This document shows, piece by piece, positions 10,255-21,456 of a stretch of DNA of 64,000 nt. This stretch comes from Coniferiporia sulphurascens. Its lineage: Eukaryota > Basidiomycota > Agaricomycetes > Hymenochaetales > Hymenochaetaceae. The DNA is taken from contig NBBA01000007.1 of the NCBI GenBank assembly GCA_002794785.1, positions 1,488,001 through 1,552,000 on the forward strand, given 5' to 3'. The notes beneath the pieces are model-generated. The model saw nothing but the letters and a program-made list of their open reading frames with translations. It did no database searches and had not been told where the DNA came from. The stretch's first letter is position 1, and every line of letters begins with the position of its first letter. Both the position numbers and the translations under genes were made by a program.

Positions 10255-10581
10255 CCCGATATAGGATACCTTTAGGTAGACGGTTAGCTAGAAAAATAAT
10301 TCGGGAACAGCTCGGAATTGCCGGGGCCCGCGGTACCTTTTTTGGGTTGTGCCGAACCGCGGTATCGTCTAAGTATCCTTATTAGTGGACATTCCGTCAT
10401 TATGTTTACGTTCTGCTGACCAAGTATTCCTCCTTTGTACGTCCCTCTGCCATCACTGCAATCACGCATAAACCACTGGCATTAATTGAGAAGGACTGGC
10501 ACAAATCAAATGTTAACTGCTAAGTGCTATTGACGCCTATAAAAAAAAGTATCGGGCTCTGCCAGCGCAGCCGGCCCTACG
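10255..10581. mobile_element. Non-autonomous element, 327 bp, flanked by TTATT
   Basis: The element is flanked by TTATT at 10250-10254 and 10582-10586. The right arm keeps the unfilled site with a single TCATT between AGCTTA and CGTAAGC, so the 5-bp duplication is supported by an internal empty site. A second copy in the opposite orientation lies at 53314-53779, also flanked by TTATT (as AATAA on the plus strand). Internally it has inverted blocks reading GGGCCCGCGGTACCTTTTTT and GAGCCCGATACTTTTTTTT. There is no coding capacity. Superfamily not assigned. Confidence 0.7.
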
Positions 10582-10586
10582 TTATT

Positions 10587-11129
10587 TGTAAGCACTTACA
10601 GAATACCGATTTGATAGCAACTTACCGACCCAAAAAGTCTAGACCACCGGACAAATAGTCATTTGATGTGCGAAAAGACAGTCGTGTACACGGTGTGCTA
10701 TACATCCATAAAGAATGTACACTCATAAGCCCTCGTATGTGATTTTTGGGGAATTCGTCTATTTATGTGGAGAACATGCTTGATTATGTGAGCTGGCAAT
10801 AATGTATTACTGTTTGGCTTATCGGAGTCCAACCTTTTTCCTGAGCCGTACGAATCCAAGCACTTACTACCATTTACTGTATGTAGCGTGGTACAATATG
10901 TTTCCTATCGCGTTCGGTAAATGGTTCCGGCGGAGTCGCACTAACGTCACGGTGACTCTTGCGCGCGAAGAACCTATATATCCGCGTATCTCATTGCACA
11001 CCATTCATGTTGCATGATGTACAAATGCATGCCTATCCATCCTCGTGAGAACGTCACCCCTTCTCGTTCATTTCCAACAACGATAAAGCAATTTCCTGCG
11101 GTCGCTCGGGCAGTGAGGCTCCAGCGGAT
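10587..11129. other. No gene recognised
   Basis: The first part (to about 10,650) is the continuation of the arm sequence shared with about 38,405-38,460 (GTAAGCACTTACAG, CCCAAAAAGTCTAG). The remainder is AT-rich, with no convincing ORF and no match elsewhere in the window. Confidence 0.4.
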
Positions 11130-11352
11130 GTGCGACGAGCGTTGATGTTGCTAACTTTCTTCCCCCTCAATCGCTCCAGACCACTGGCATCGGAAATACC
11201 AGCTAAGCCATTCGGCAGAACTTCAATACGATTAGGCTGCTTATTAGAACTTCTTTTAGCAAGCAAGAAAACTGAACGACATATTATCGAGAAGTAATAG
11301 ACCGACCCGGATGGATCCGTCCCAGAAGAACCCCGTTAGCTTAGCATACAGC
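11130..11352 (-). pseudogene. Relic of MDR reductase C-terminus
   Basis: Reading the minus strand gives [14 protein letters not shown]...GLERLRGKKVS, clearly matching the last exon of the reductase at 8632-9914 ([20 protein letters not shown]). It is preceded by a degraded end of exon 4 (the TTAGCATACAG block). Frameshifts and small insertions break the frame, and the rest of the gene is missing. This is a third reductase-derived copy, present only in the left arm. Confidence 0.7.
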
Positions 11353-11845
11353 AGGATGGTCGGCAGCTACTCCGTGTTATATTGCTGCAAAGTGGAGTGT
11401 GACCTGCGTTTATCTGCAGAGAGCCTTGGGAAACAACGACAATATTAATGGTTCCAGTCATCGTAAGGGTCGGTCATACTCGCATTAGTGTCGCATGAGA
11501 GCGACATAAACAGCAATATTAATGCCGCTCATTCAACAAATTCCAACCCGAAGTGGAGAATAAAGCCCTTGAATTGGCTAGTGGTCAGAGGCAAAAGCAA
11601 TGCGATTTGCACCTCCGGGTATATGATGTACCACTAGCGGCACGAAAACGTTTTCGCTGTCCCTTAGACAAAATCAGGTACGCTCTATTGCGCGTAGACT
11701 CTAAATTTGGCGGGCCCCATTTCTGTAGTAACTAACGCCTTACTCGAGCGCCTTCAATCCACACCGCCAAGTAAATCAGAGGTCCCACAACTCCGACTAC
11801 AAACAAAACTCCGTACTTAGCAAACCGATACAGCACAAAAACCAT
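11353..11845. other. No gene recognised
   Basis: AT-rich spacer downstream of the unknown gene at 11846. It contains no supported ORF, repeat or RNA gene. Confidence 0.4.
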
Positions 11846-13581
11846 CTACTCGAAATAAAACACACGTCCATCCTTCCCCGGCTCAGGCATCTCAACAACA
11901 GCACACTTCGTAATCGCAACTTTCCGCGCATTCACCACACCCCCGAGACGCAGTCTAGTCTGTACATAGCCGAACGGCGTCGGGACACGGTGCTCCTCTG
12001 GCGCCTCGTCGAACTCAAGCGCGTCACCTGCGAGCGCAACGTCGCCATCGTCGCCACCGTCATCATCATCACCTTCCTCCGGGTCTCTTCGATTCAACAA
12101 CTCATGCAAATGCGCGCTCCACGCCTGCGGGCAGACTCCAGGCCACGGATACTCCTTATCGTCGACCTCCCCAAGAACATTAACATGAAAGCGGCGCGTG
12201 ACGACCTTCACGCGCGCGCCGTCCGCTCTCAGACTTCCGCGCAGCGCGGCGCGCTCTGTGGGCCCTGCCGTTGCGAGCGCCGCGAGGCGCTCCTGGTCGA
12301 AATCGAGGATGTACAGGGCCGGCTGCTCGCCGATGCCTTTGTCGTTCTTAACAAGGACGCGGTCCCCCGAGACGGAGGGCAGTGCATTCGCAAGCGAGAG
12401 CGGCAGAGTCCGGGAATCTTCGTGGAGGTGGAAAACCATCCGAAGACCCTCGGGGTCGTCAGACGTTGGCACGCTCTAGCCACCACGGGAGAACTCGAAC
12501 CTTCAAAAAGAACGCCACACAGCTGAGGGGACGAGCACGTACCGGGATATTTCCGAGAAGCAAATCACGCTTGAACACGGTGATGCGGTTCTCGCCATCG
12601 TGGAAGTGCACAGTGATTTGGCTCGCGTCGGTGGACCCCGGACGACCGATCGCGCGCTCTATGTTCTCGGGATTCGTGTGGTCCCCATGCGAAAAGGTCA
12701 GGACCTCCGCCTCCTCATCTTCGGTCGAAAAGCATTTCAAAAGTCCGGACTGAGGTTCGTCCAGATAAGCAGCCAGCGCGATTTTGTCCGTAGATATATA
12801 CTGGAAGTCCGCCCAATGCTATACGATCCCTTCTGTCTGAGCAATACCTTACAAACCGAGGTAAGAGCAACGTTACCGTCATAGGCGCGTCAGAATCGAA
12901 GGGGATCCTTATTCGCCTCAAGTTGCCAGACGCCGCGTCCCACGTGAGGATTTCGTCCGCGATAAGATCCAGCGGCAAATCATTCGTGTAACCCGCCAGG
13001 TAGTCGAGCCGATGGAAGTGGATATCGGACCCCTCATACCCGTCCGGCGCTGGATTACCCGAGCTCACGCAAAGCGAGACGGTAGAACCAAAGAGCGATA
13101 GGTCTCCGTACGCCGCTCGCACCGGCACGCTACACTCGTGCAGTATCGACCCCGTAAGAGAATGGGACCGAAATTTGACTGCATTTTCTCTGAGGAAAAA
13201 AAAGAATGATGTCCATGTCACGGGACGGATGAACCAAGGTGCAAAAATTGCCACTCACTGAGTGATCCATTCCACAGCGGCGAAGCCAACCTGGGGGACG
13301 ACGGCCAGCCGGTAAACGGCGTAATCCAACTCCGCAACACGCTCAAACCCGACTTCATCCGTCCCCTCCTCCGCACGCGTAGTGTCCGCAGCGTACACCA
13401 CAGTTCTCCAACCCCCACCACCACCACCCACAAGCAACGCAATCCAATATACAATCAGCCCATCGACAACAGCCGACCCCTCGCGCCGACCAATCGTCCC
13501 ATACCGAGCAGCAAGATCCGCATCCGCAGCGGGCCAAGTAAGCGTACGAGTGCGCAAGGGTTTCCCGGAAAGCCAACTCAT
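11846..13581 (-). CDS. Protein of unknown function, 507 aa, 4 exons
   Basis: Exons derived by hand: 13259-13581, 12877-13189, 12543-12800 and 11846-12475 (join 1524 nt, exactly 508 codons), with three GT-AG introns of 67-76 bp. The chosen ATG gives MSWLSGKPLRTRTLTWPAAD. No signal peptide or clear transmembrane segment. It contains a Gly/Trp-rich segment (GGGGGGWRTVVYAADT), an acidic low-complexity stretch (EEGDDDDGGDDGD) near residue 450, and several beta-rich segments such as ITVHFHDGENRITVFKRD. No known domain is recognised; a further upstream exon cannot be excluded. The right-arm copy at 34521-35540 keeps the exon-1/exon-2 splice structure but has an in-frame stop, so this left copy is the only intact one. 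Confidence 0.75.
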
Positions 13582-14612
13582 TACTAGCCAACGCGGGGGC
13601 ACGGTCCACGGAGGACAGATCTAGAGCGGAGCGAAGGCCTAGGCGACCGTGCGCATCTTGAAATAGGTAGACACACCCGGGCGTCTCGGAACTCTCTCCA
13701 TTGAATCACGCCAGAGATGAGCCCCGCATGGTCACAGCTTTATGGTGCTTATTTGATTTGGTCTGAGCGCGGACGGACTTTTGCATCGAGCATCAAGCGC
13801 ACGGCCTCGAACGGATTTTGCTGGAAATATGACTAATCAACCGTATTCGGTACTTGCGTCACACGCAATGCGAAGACACAAATAGAAAAACAAGGGACGA
13901 AGAAACGAAGAAACGAAGTAACAAAGCCAAGGCACACGATAAATCCCTCTCTCTCCCGTAGGTAACGCTTATAGGTATATATCTATTTCAAAAAAACAAA
14001 CAAAAACAAAAACAAAAACCATAAAAACATAAAACCACCACAAAACGCAAACGCAAGTAAGTAACCGTAACAAGGTATCAGCATCCGAGGTCGAACACCA
14101 AACACAGGCACAATCAATAAATCCTCTCTAAGTAAGCTTATCTTTACCACTAAACACAGAACAACAAATACCGTATATCAAGATATCAAGATATCAAATA
14201 TGAAGGCAAGGTATCAAAAGACGTCCATAAAATCATAAAAACCAAAACCAAAACCAAAGAAACCAAAAAACGAGCGTAGTAAGCGTGTATGCGTATGCAT
14301 CTGTGAACGGCGTGTATAAAGTTAAAGTATGTTAAAGTCAAGTGTAAAACGCGCGGGCGTGAGTGTATGAGTCCGAGTCCGAGCGCAAGCGCAAGCGCGG
14401 GGCGCGGGGCGTGGGTGAGAGCGCGCGTGTGTATAAGTAAAAGCAAGTCGGTATAACGCGCTTCAAGCCTATGCGGTGCGTTTTCTTTCCCTTTCCGCTC
14501 CATTTAATCGTCCATCGTCCGTTCATTGTCCTTCGCCCATCCTGGCCCCTGGGCCACCATCTACCACCATCTACCACCATCTACTACCCTCCGCTCATCC
14601 TACTCCAGTCCC
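13582..14612. other. Intergenic, A-rich low-complexity DNA
   Basis: No gene. 13,985-14,050 is an A-rich run of CAAAAA-type repeats. 14,300-14,420 is a GCGC-rich stretch with alternating GAGCGCAAGCGC. Homology with the right arm is lost at the start of this interval. It includes the 3' side of the GH16 gene and the 5' side of the unknown gene. Confidence 0.5.
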
Positions 14613-17600
14613 CTAACACGACTTCCACATCTTCACGGAATCACTACAGGGTGGCGAGCAGAAGAAAGCGGGATCCAAATTCAGCTTCTAAAAAAGAAAG
14701 AACGAAAGAACGAAAAAAAGGGAAAGGGGACGTACACCCTAAACGCACGATCATCATCGCTCGTCGGCCAAGTAGCGAACCACGTACTCTGCGCATTCGC
14801 AAAATCCGTCATCGCAGCTAAAGTAAAGTATTTTCAAGTCATCCAATCAGTTTCCTCCGCCAGTCCACAAAAAAAAGTCAAAAAAAAAAAACACCCACAA
14901 GCAGACCCATCAAACCACATCTTCCCACCCACCCCATCGGGGAACCACCCACTCGTCCCGCCCACCGCCAGATCAATAACCAAATAAAACGGCTGATCAA
15001 ACGGCGCCGCGTTCCCCCTCCCCGCCCACGGATCCACCACCTCCACATCCACCGCACTCCCATTCGTCGCCGTCTCCGGAAACGCACCCCGCTCCCAAAA
15101 GCTCTCCTTCGCGCTCGTCGTGCTCAGGTCCAGCATCGCGTGCAGCCGCGAGTCCACGCTCGCGCGCATAAACGACGGTGACCACTCGAGCGTGTACGTG
15201 TGGAACCCGCTCGCGTATGTGCTCCGTTTTTGCGATTGCCACCCGAACGCGCGTGCGATGAGCGAGTCGAGGGGCCCCCAGGTGAGTGTGCTGCGCACGA
15301 AGTTCACCCCTTGCGCGGTGTACGACGCGCCGTTCCCGCGCGCTTCCATGATCTGTCGCCGACGCGCTTGGTAAATCGGGGGAGTAGTGGAAAAATCGAA
15401 TCAACGTACATCAATCTCCCCACTCCTCGGCCACGCCCCATACGTCTCCTCCACCGGCAACATCCAAATCGCAGGCCACAGCCAATCCCCCGTCGGCAAC
15501 TTCGCCACCACCTCCACCTTCCCAAACGCAATACTGCTCTTATTCGCAGTCGTGATCCTCGCGCTCTTCACAGGGTTGATCACAGTCCCAGTGTTCTTGT
15601 TCGACGTCACGGAACACGCGGACGCGTTGGCGGACGTACAACCCGTGAGGTTGTATGTGTATCCGTCTAGCACTGCTCCTTCCCCGATCTCGTCCGAGGT
15701 TAGTGTCGGCATGAGGTAGAGCTGGTTGTTCTTGATGTATAGGTTGTCTGATGACGATGTCGTCATCTCGAACTCGCCGTTTCTACCCGTAGACATTAGT
15801 TTCTTTTTGCGAAAGTGTGGAAAGGGGTTGAACGCACCCAAACCCGCCGAGCTCGACGTCTCGCACCCAATTATCAGTATTGAACGACGAGAAATCATCA
15901 TCCAAGACCGAACACAGATTTCCCTCGAGCTTCTGTACGCTCCTATCCAAGATATACCATGAGCGCACTTAAACGCGGACAGAAAGAAGAAAAACACCCA
16001 CTCAAACCCAAAGAAACACACAGCCGCACCAACAATAGCCCCAATCCACATGATCACAAACGTCGCCCACCACGCCGTCCTCTCCCACTTATCCTTCTTC
16101 CTAATCCACGGCTTCTCCGACACTGATTCAAATTAAAATAAAGCCCCGAACCGGACAAACGAAAGTGGGTTCATCAGCACCCAGCGCCAAGTACCCCAAC
16201 CCAAAAAAGGGAATAAAGACAGAGACGCACCACTAATCTTCCGCTGGAGCGCACTACTCGGTAACGGCTCCTTCTTCCCAGGCAGCGCCAACACCAACGC
16301 ACTACCACTCGCTCCTCCAGGACTCGCGCGCCCTCCTCCCCCAACACCTCCAAGTCCATTTCCGTACACCCCACTCATCCTCCCTGCACCGTTACCCACA
16401 TCTCCATAAAGCCCAAGCCCAAGCGCAGGCGGCGACCACACACTACTCGAGCGGCGCGACGACGGCGACAAGAACGGTTCGCGCAGGCGAGCCGTTAACA
16501 ACCCCGTACCCGCCCCTGTCCCCGTCCCCGTAGGTGTCAGTACGGGCGACCCCGGTGACCCCGGTGAGTTGAGCCCGTTCATGCCAATGGGCGGCGTGCC
16601 CGGTAACGAAGGCGGGTATCCTCCCGCCGGGACGTGCCCGTAACCGTGTCCGTATCCGAATCCATAACTATGACTGTGCGCAAAGGGCGGGTTTGGAGGC
16701 GCGAATTGCTATAAATGCGAACAGGTGCGTTCATTAGTTTGTGTACGTAGTACGTATGTGCGAAACGAAGAGAAGACGTACCCCATCGTCCAACATAAAC
16801 GGGCTAAACTGCTGCGGTGGCTGCTGCTGCTGCTGCTGCTTAAAACCCCAACGCCATCTTCAGCACACACCACTCCCAAAAACCCAAGAAAACAAAAACC
16901 ACTCACAGCAACGGCAACATCCACACTATTCCTCCGACTCCCACCCGTCCCCGCACCGCCTCCCGCACCCGCACCTCCAGCACCATTAAGTCGAGCAGCG
17001 TACGGCACAAGGTCAACCGCGCTCGAGCTCGCACGCGCCATCGCGCTCTGCGCCATAAACGCATTATGCGGGCGCGGCGCCGGCGCAGGTACTTGCCCTT
17101 GCGCTTGGTTCGGCGTCTGTCCTGCCGCCGCCATAGACGAGTGTGGAGGCGGATAGGGGTAGGGATACGGGTAAGGATACGCATACGGCGGGTATGGGTA
17201 GGGAGGGTATGGATGCGGGCCTTGTCCCGGGTTCGCACCAGGTACAACCTGTGAGAAAGACCCAACACTCCCGTGCCCCGCGCTCGACGTCGCGTCGTTC
17301 ATCTCCATCTGCGTCTCCCCTGCCCCCACCACCGCCCCCACCGTTGCCATTGCCGTAACCGGCGGCACAGGAGCGAGAGGATCAGGATTAACAGGCCCCA
17401 CATACGGGTGCGGCGCAAAGTTCTCAGGCAGCGCGTACACTCCAGCCCCGGTCAGCGAACCGCGCGAGCCGCGGAACGACGAGGGCGGTGGGGCGGGCCG
17501 CGGTGTGCGCGCTGTAGCCATGGTCTCAGTCGTAGTTGTAGGCGCTGACGCATTCAAATCCGAGTTCTGGTTCAATTCGGCCTGGGCACTCTGGACGGGG

Positions 17601-18718
17601 GACGGCGAGCGCGTGCGCGTCTCGTGCTCGCGCTCTTCAATACCCGAGACCTCCGACACAGAGACGGTAGGCGACGCAGGTACGGAGCCTAGCGCCGCAG
17701 CAGCCGCAGCGCCAGACGACGAGCGACGGCGTGCCGCGCCTACTCCTACTCCTACTCCTGATGATCCCCCGCCGGGACCCGAGAACCGACGCGTATGCGC
17801 GGGTGTATGCGCGTACGGCCCAGAGCGCGGACGCGGAGGCAGGCCCGTTGCCGCATTCATGCCCTGGATAACGTTGAGAGTGGCCGCGCCGTTGCCAGTA
17901 TTAACACCTACCCTGTCTCTATACACCCCACCTGCACCTGCACCTCTAGAGCGCGGTCTAGGTATCTGCGCAAGTGTAGGTGCAGGTGCCCGGTTCGCCT
18001 CGCGCTCACGCTCACGCTCCGAGTCCGATGCGCCAGGCGTACTAGGATCCGTATTCGTGCTGTTCTCCGAGAGCGCAGGGGTCCCAGAACCCGCATCCGA
18101 GCTGTTGCGCGCCGCAAGAGACGCAGAGGGCGGGTAAAGCGAGGAATCTTGAGATGACCAGGACGCTCGCGCTCCAGCGGGTCCGCGCGATTCGGCGAGA
18201 AAGCGCGGGCGGGGAGGCGCAAAGTCGGACTCGCTGTCTTCTGCTAGGTCGGCGCTCACGCTTTTTGCTGGAGCGGGAGCAGGAGCAGGAGCTGGTTCCG
18301 TCTCGACGGCGACGACCCCTGTGTCTCCGGAATGTGGGTCGGGGGCCTTGGCAGAGGGCACCGCCTCGTCAGTGTCCGTATCATGGTCTGTGCTCCCGTT
18401 CCCAGTACCAATCTCGAAAGAGAGGGTCGAGCGGCGCTGCTGTCCCGCGTTCGCAGGGTTTACCGGCGGAATAGGAACAGGCACAGCGGACGGGAGCGGG
18501 GGCCCGAACGCGCTGAGGGGAGAATACGGTTTGCGGCGGGGCGGGGGCGCGTTGGGGTCGTAGAGCATGTCGGTCTCTGATGCGTCCTGGGACAGGGAGA
18601 GAGGGTCGAAGGGGGTGGACGTGTAGGAGTAGGAGTCAGAGTCAGGGGAGGTGGGGTGAGGCGAGGCGGAGGGAGCCGTGGGTGCAGGAATGGCGTGGCG
18701 CGGGCGACGAAGAGGCAT
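14613..18718 (-). CDS. KRE6/SKN1-like beta-glucan synthesis protein, GH16 (1182 aa, 9 exons)
   Basis: Exons by hand: 16907-18718, 16782-16838, 16231-16708, 15998-16122, 15838-15932, 15410-15782, 14899-15352, 14738-14817 and 14613-14687 (join 3549 nt, exactly 1183 codons). The first ~780 residues are Ser/Pro/Gly-rich and disordered, with a CAG-encoded glutamine run in exon 2. Exon 4 encodes the signal-anchor (TAWWATFVIMWIGAIVGAAV), giving a type II membrane topology. The GH16-like lumenal domain follows: SVLDDDFSSFNTDNWVRDVE, GNGEFEMTTS, the catalytic signature GEIDIMEARGN created across the exon 6/7 junction, and the family-typical ending (SVKMWKSC). Known family role: beta-1,6-glucan assembly in the secretory pathway, probably transglycosylation. 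It is divergent from the GT2 gene 6.4 kb away. Confidence 0.92.
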
Positions 18719-19435
18719 GGTCTATGAGCGACCGGTTCTGTTCGGGTGCACGAACAGCGAATGCGTGCTTTTTTTGTGACAGTCTCTTCCTGCCTTCTGT
18801 ACGGCAGCTGCTCGACTTCCTGCTCGTCGTCGAGGGCAACAGCGACGGCGACGGCGGCGACGAGAACGACGACGACGACGACAACGAACACGAAGAGTGA
18901 CGAAGAGGAAAGAGAATGAAAGGCGTGTGTCGCGCACGCGTTCTATCGCATACACCCGGGGTCCGAATCACCGCCCCGCTCCAACACTTCCTTATAAGGG
19001 TCCTCTTCCTCATTTTATCGGGCCGAGATCTACGATTGTCCTCAGGGTCCTTATCTGTTAGTGGGATGACGTCAATATGGTGCTAATTAGCTTCCGCTCC
19101 ACCCATGAGCGTGTTCCAGGCCTTGTTCATTTGGAGCACCAAATACTGTCGCATCACAAACACTGCGTTGCTAATTCACTGCTGATGTTCATAAGGCTGA
19201 TGCTGATGCTCGCCCAGGCGTTTCCCCAACCCCGCCTCGTCGTCGCCTCCGAGTCTTATTGTCGTGGGAACTTCTCTCCTCGGTCGTCCCCGCAGCGCCG
19301 CCGCCGCCGTCGCCCTCAACAACTTCTCGCCATTAATGCTATCGCGGCACGTATCCGAGTTTAATGCGGACCCGGGTCCATGCGGGCGCTGTTCTCCGAC
19401 TCACACATAGCGCGTCTGTTTTCGCGTTGCCGTCC
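18719..19435. promoter_or_regulatory. 5' region of the GH16 gene
   Basis: GC-rich, with GACGACGAC triplet runs at about 18,845-18,900. A TATAAGGG-like motif (CTTATAAGG) lies at about 18,991, roughly 270 bp upstream of the GH16 ATG. No gene recognised. Confidence 0.4.
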
Positions 19436-20165
19436 TGCGGGCGCGAGTCAAAGTCAAGCCAAGTCCTTTCCTTTCCTTTCTCTTCCCGTCAAAAATATGC
19501 TTTCCTTATCGTTCCATTTTTGTAGGCGTGCGCAGCAGGGCGTACACGCTTACTCTACGTGCGCACTCCGGCAGTCGGCGACACCGCTCTTGGCACTGGT
19601 ATTAGTACTAGTGCGTATGACAATAATACCTACCGGTGTTGGTGTTGGTGCCTGCGGTGGGAGGCCGGACGAGGAATCGGAGTCACATCTAGAGTCGGAC
19701 TAGAGACTGAACTGCCCGCGTCCGAGCCGAAAAAGCAGGATTATCTTGCGTCTTGCGTCTCGCGCCTCGCGCCTCCCGCGTACGTGGCCATCGAACCGAA
19801 TCGAGTCAAGTCCTTTCTTTTCCTCTCCCGCTCAAAAAACGCTTTTCTTATCGTTCCATTTTTGTCTGCATGCGCCGCAGCACAGACGCACAGACCTTAC
19901 TTACTCACTCACTCAAAAAAACAAAAACAAAGGCTCTCCCTCCCGCGTACGCACGCGCCGCAGTCGGCGACGGCACTAACTAGCCTTGGAGCTGGTGTTG
20001 CTGTTGGTGCTGATGCTGGCGTTGGCGTTGTCGTTGGTGTTTGCGCTCGTGCCCGTGCCTGCGCCAAGACCAAATGAGGAATCAGAATCGAAGTCGAAGT
20101 ATCGAAGCCCGAAACCCGGAAAATCGGAGTCGGAACGGGAACCGCCCGCGTCCGAGCCGACTTCG
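19436..20165. repeat. Degenerate tandem duplication, unit about 360-400 bp
   Basis: 19,436-19,740 and 19,797-20,165 align in the same order. Shared blocks are GAGTCAA...AAGTCCTTTC, TTATCGTTCCATTTTTGT, CGCAGTCGGCGAC, GAGGAATC and CCCGCGTCCGAGCCGA. The frame is not preserved and the units are rich in GTTGGT/GCCGAC steps, so this looks like diverged noncoding tandem repeats between the two cell-wall genes. Confidence 0.6.
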
Positions 20166-21189
20166 AGCGTCGTTATTCGTGTTCGTGTTCGCATTCGTGT
20201 TTGTGTTCGTATTGGCATTCGTACGTATTTGATCGCGCGGTGCGGACGCACAGTACGTACTTCGTCTCTCATGCTCATACCCATACCCATACTCCTACTC
20301 GCACCGGCACCGGCAACGGCACCTTCACCCTCGTCCGCGTTAACAGAGCCGCGCCCGACACACGACACACGACACACGCATCAGTATCAACTTCGTCGGG
20401 GACTTCAACATCCAAACAGGCCTCCGGAGGGGTACGTGCGTGCGTGCGTGTGCGTGTGTGCGTGTACCAAGGATCGGGACTCGGGATTCGGGCATCAGCA
20501 GTTGGGATTCGGGACTCGGGACTCGGCAGCCAGCCGGGAGTAAGGCTCGGATTTGGGTTCGCATTCGGTTCTGGTTCGGATTCAGGTGCCGCCCCCAAAA
20601 GTATCCAAAAAGCGTACGAGTTTCACGAACATACAGTACCGTATGCACTGTATGCACCAAAATATAAAAACTAAAAACAAGTGTTCACGAAAAACCCCGC
20701 GAATCCCGTTGAATCCCTTGAGTTTCGTTCATCCCAAGTAGCAGACATCCCGTTCATCCCAAGCGACGAACCGAACCCGACTCCCGACCCGACTCCCGAC
20801 TTCTGATGCCCGACTCCGCTCTCCGCTATTCGCTCTCCGCTCTTCGCACTCCGCACTCCGCCATCGTACGTACCTCATCGCCAAGGCGAATCCTCACACA
20901 CACACACACACACACATACAGTAAACACGAGGAACAAACCAGACCATATGTAGTCACCCTTAAACCGGAAACCCGATCCAAACATTTGTGATATTACTGT
21001 AATACCGCTACGGCCATTTTTTCCCCGCGTTAATTTTTTTGAGAAAAGAAAAAAGGGTGTACTGTACATACTTACCCACCAACTGTATTGTTTTTGTTTT
21101 TGGGATATAGGATATAGGATATATGGGGCGCGTTAAATCCAGACATAGAAGACGGCCGTTAATTAGGGAATCACAAAAAAAAATAGAAA
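20166..21189. other. Low-complexity intergenic DNA
   Basis: No gene. It contains GTTCGTGTTCG-type runs (20,175-20,220), GGGACTCGGGA-type runs (20,470-20,530), a 22-bp CA microsatellite (20,895-20,916) and a GATATAG triplication (21,106-21,124). Confidence 0.5.
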
Positions 21190-21191
21190 TA

Positions 21192-21454
21192 CAGGTGGAT
21201 ATAATTAGTTACGCCGCACCTATAAATGGCAATAGTTTCCCATCACCCAAAACGTGACTGTGAATTTATCTGACAAGCTCATATGCCACAAAATTGAACA
21301 CTCACAACGTCTTGAATACACATAAACTCCATAGATATGGTATAAGAAGCATTGTTACTAATAGCAAGCACTTCCACTAAATTTTCAATGGTAGAATGGG
21401 TGATGAAAAACACCTTCCATTTTGGGGTGCGGCGTAACTAATTATATCCACCTG
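21192..21454. mobile_element. Tc1/mariner-like MITE, 263 bp
   Basis: Perfect 29-bp terminal inverted repeats (21192-21220 and 21426-21454; left end CAGGTGGATATAATTAG, ending in GCCGCACC) are flanked by the dinucleotide TA at 21190-21191 and 21455-21456. Weaker inverted similarity continues ~28 bp inwards and ends in CATCACCC on both sides. There is no coding capacity. TA target duplication with short perfect TIRs is the hallmark of Tc1/mariner-type non-autonomous elements. The perfect TIRs suggest recent insertion. Confidence 0.88.
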
Positions 21455-21456
21455 TA

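Larger units (their letters stand above)
715..13600. repeat. Left arm of large inverted segmental duplication
   Basis: This segment is repeated in inverted orientation at about 34,520-48,942. Matching landmarks are the kinase-less gene (1261 and 47418-48395), the kinase gene (5057 and 41617-43635), their flanks, the MDR reductase (8632-9914 and 38720-39996) and the unknown four-exon gene (11846-13581 and 34521-35540). The left homology starts at the TA that ends a MITE at 714, where the right arm reads on without the MITE. It fades at the start codon of the unknown gene. Order and orientation are mirrored throughout. Spacing differs by up to about 1.2 kb because of arm-specific insertions. 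Confidence 0.88.

Noticed and set aside
17505..18137. Frames antisense to GH16 exon 1 (210 and 143 codons)
   Set aside because: Shadows of the Ser/Pro/Gly-rich N-terminal coding region.
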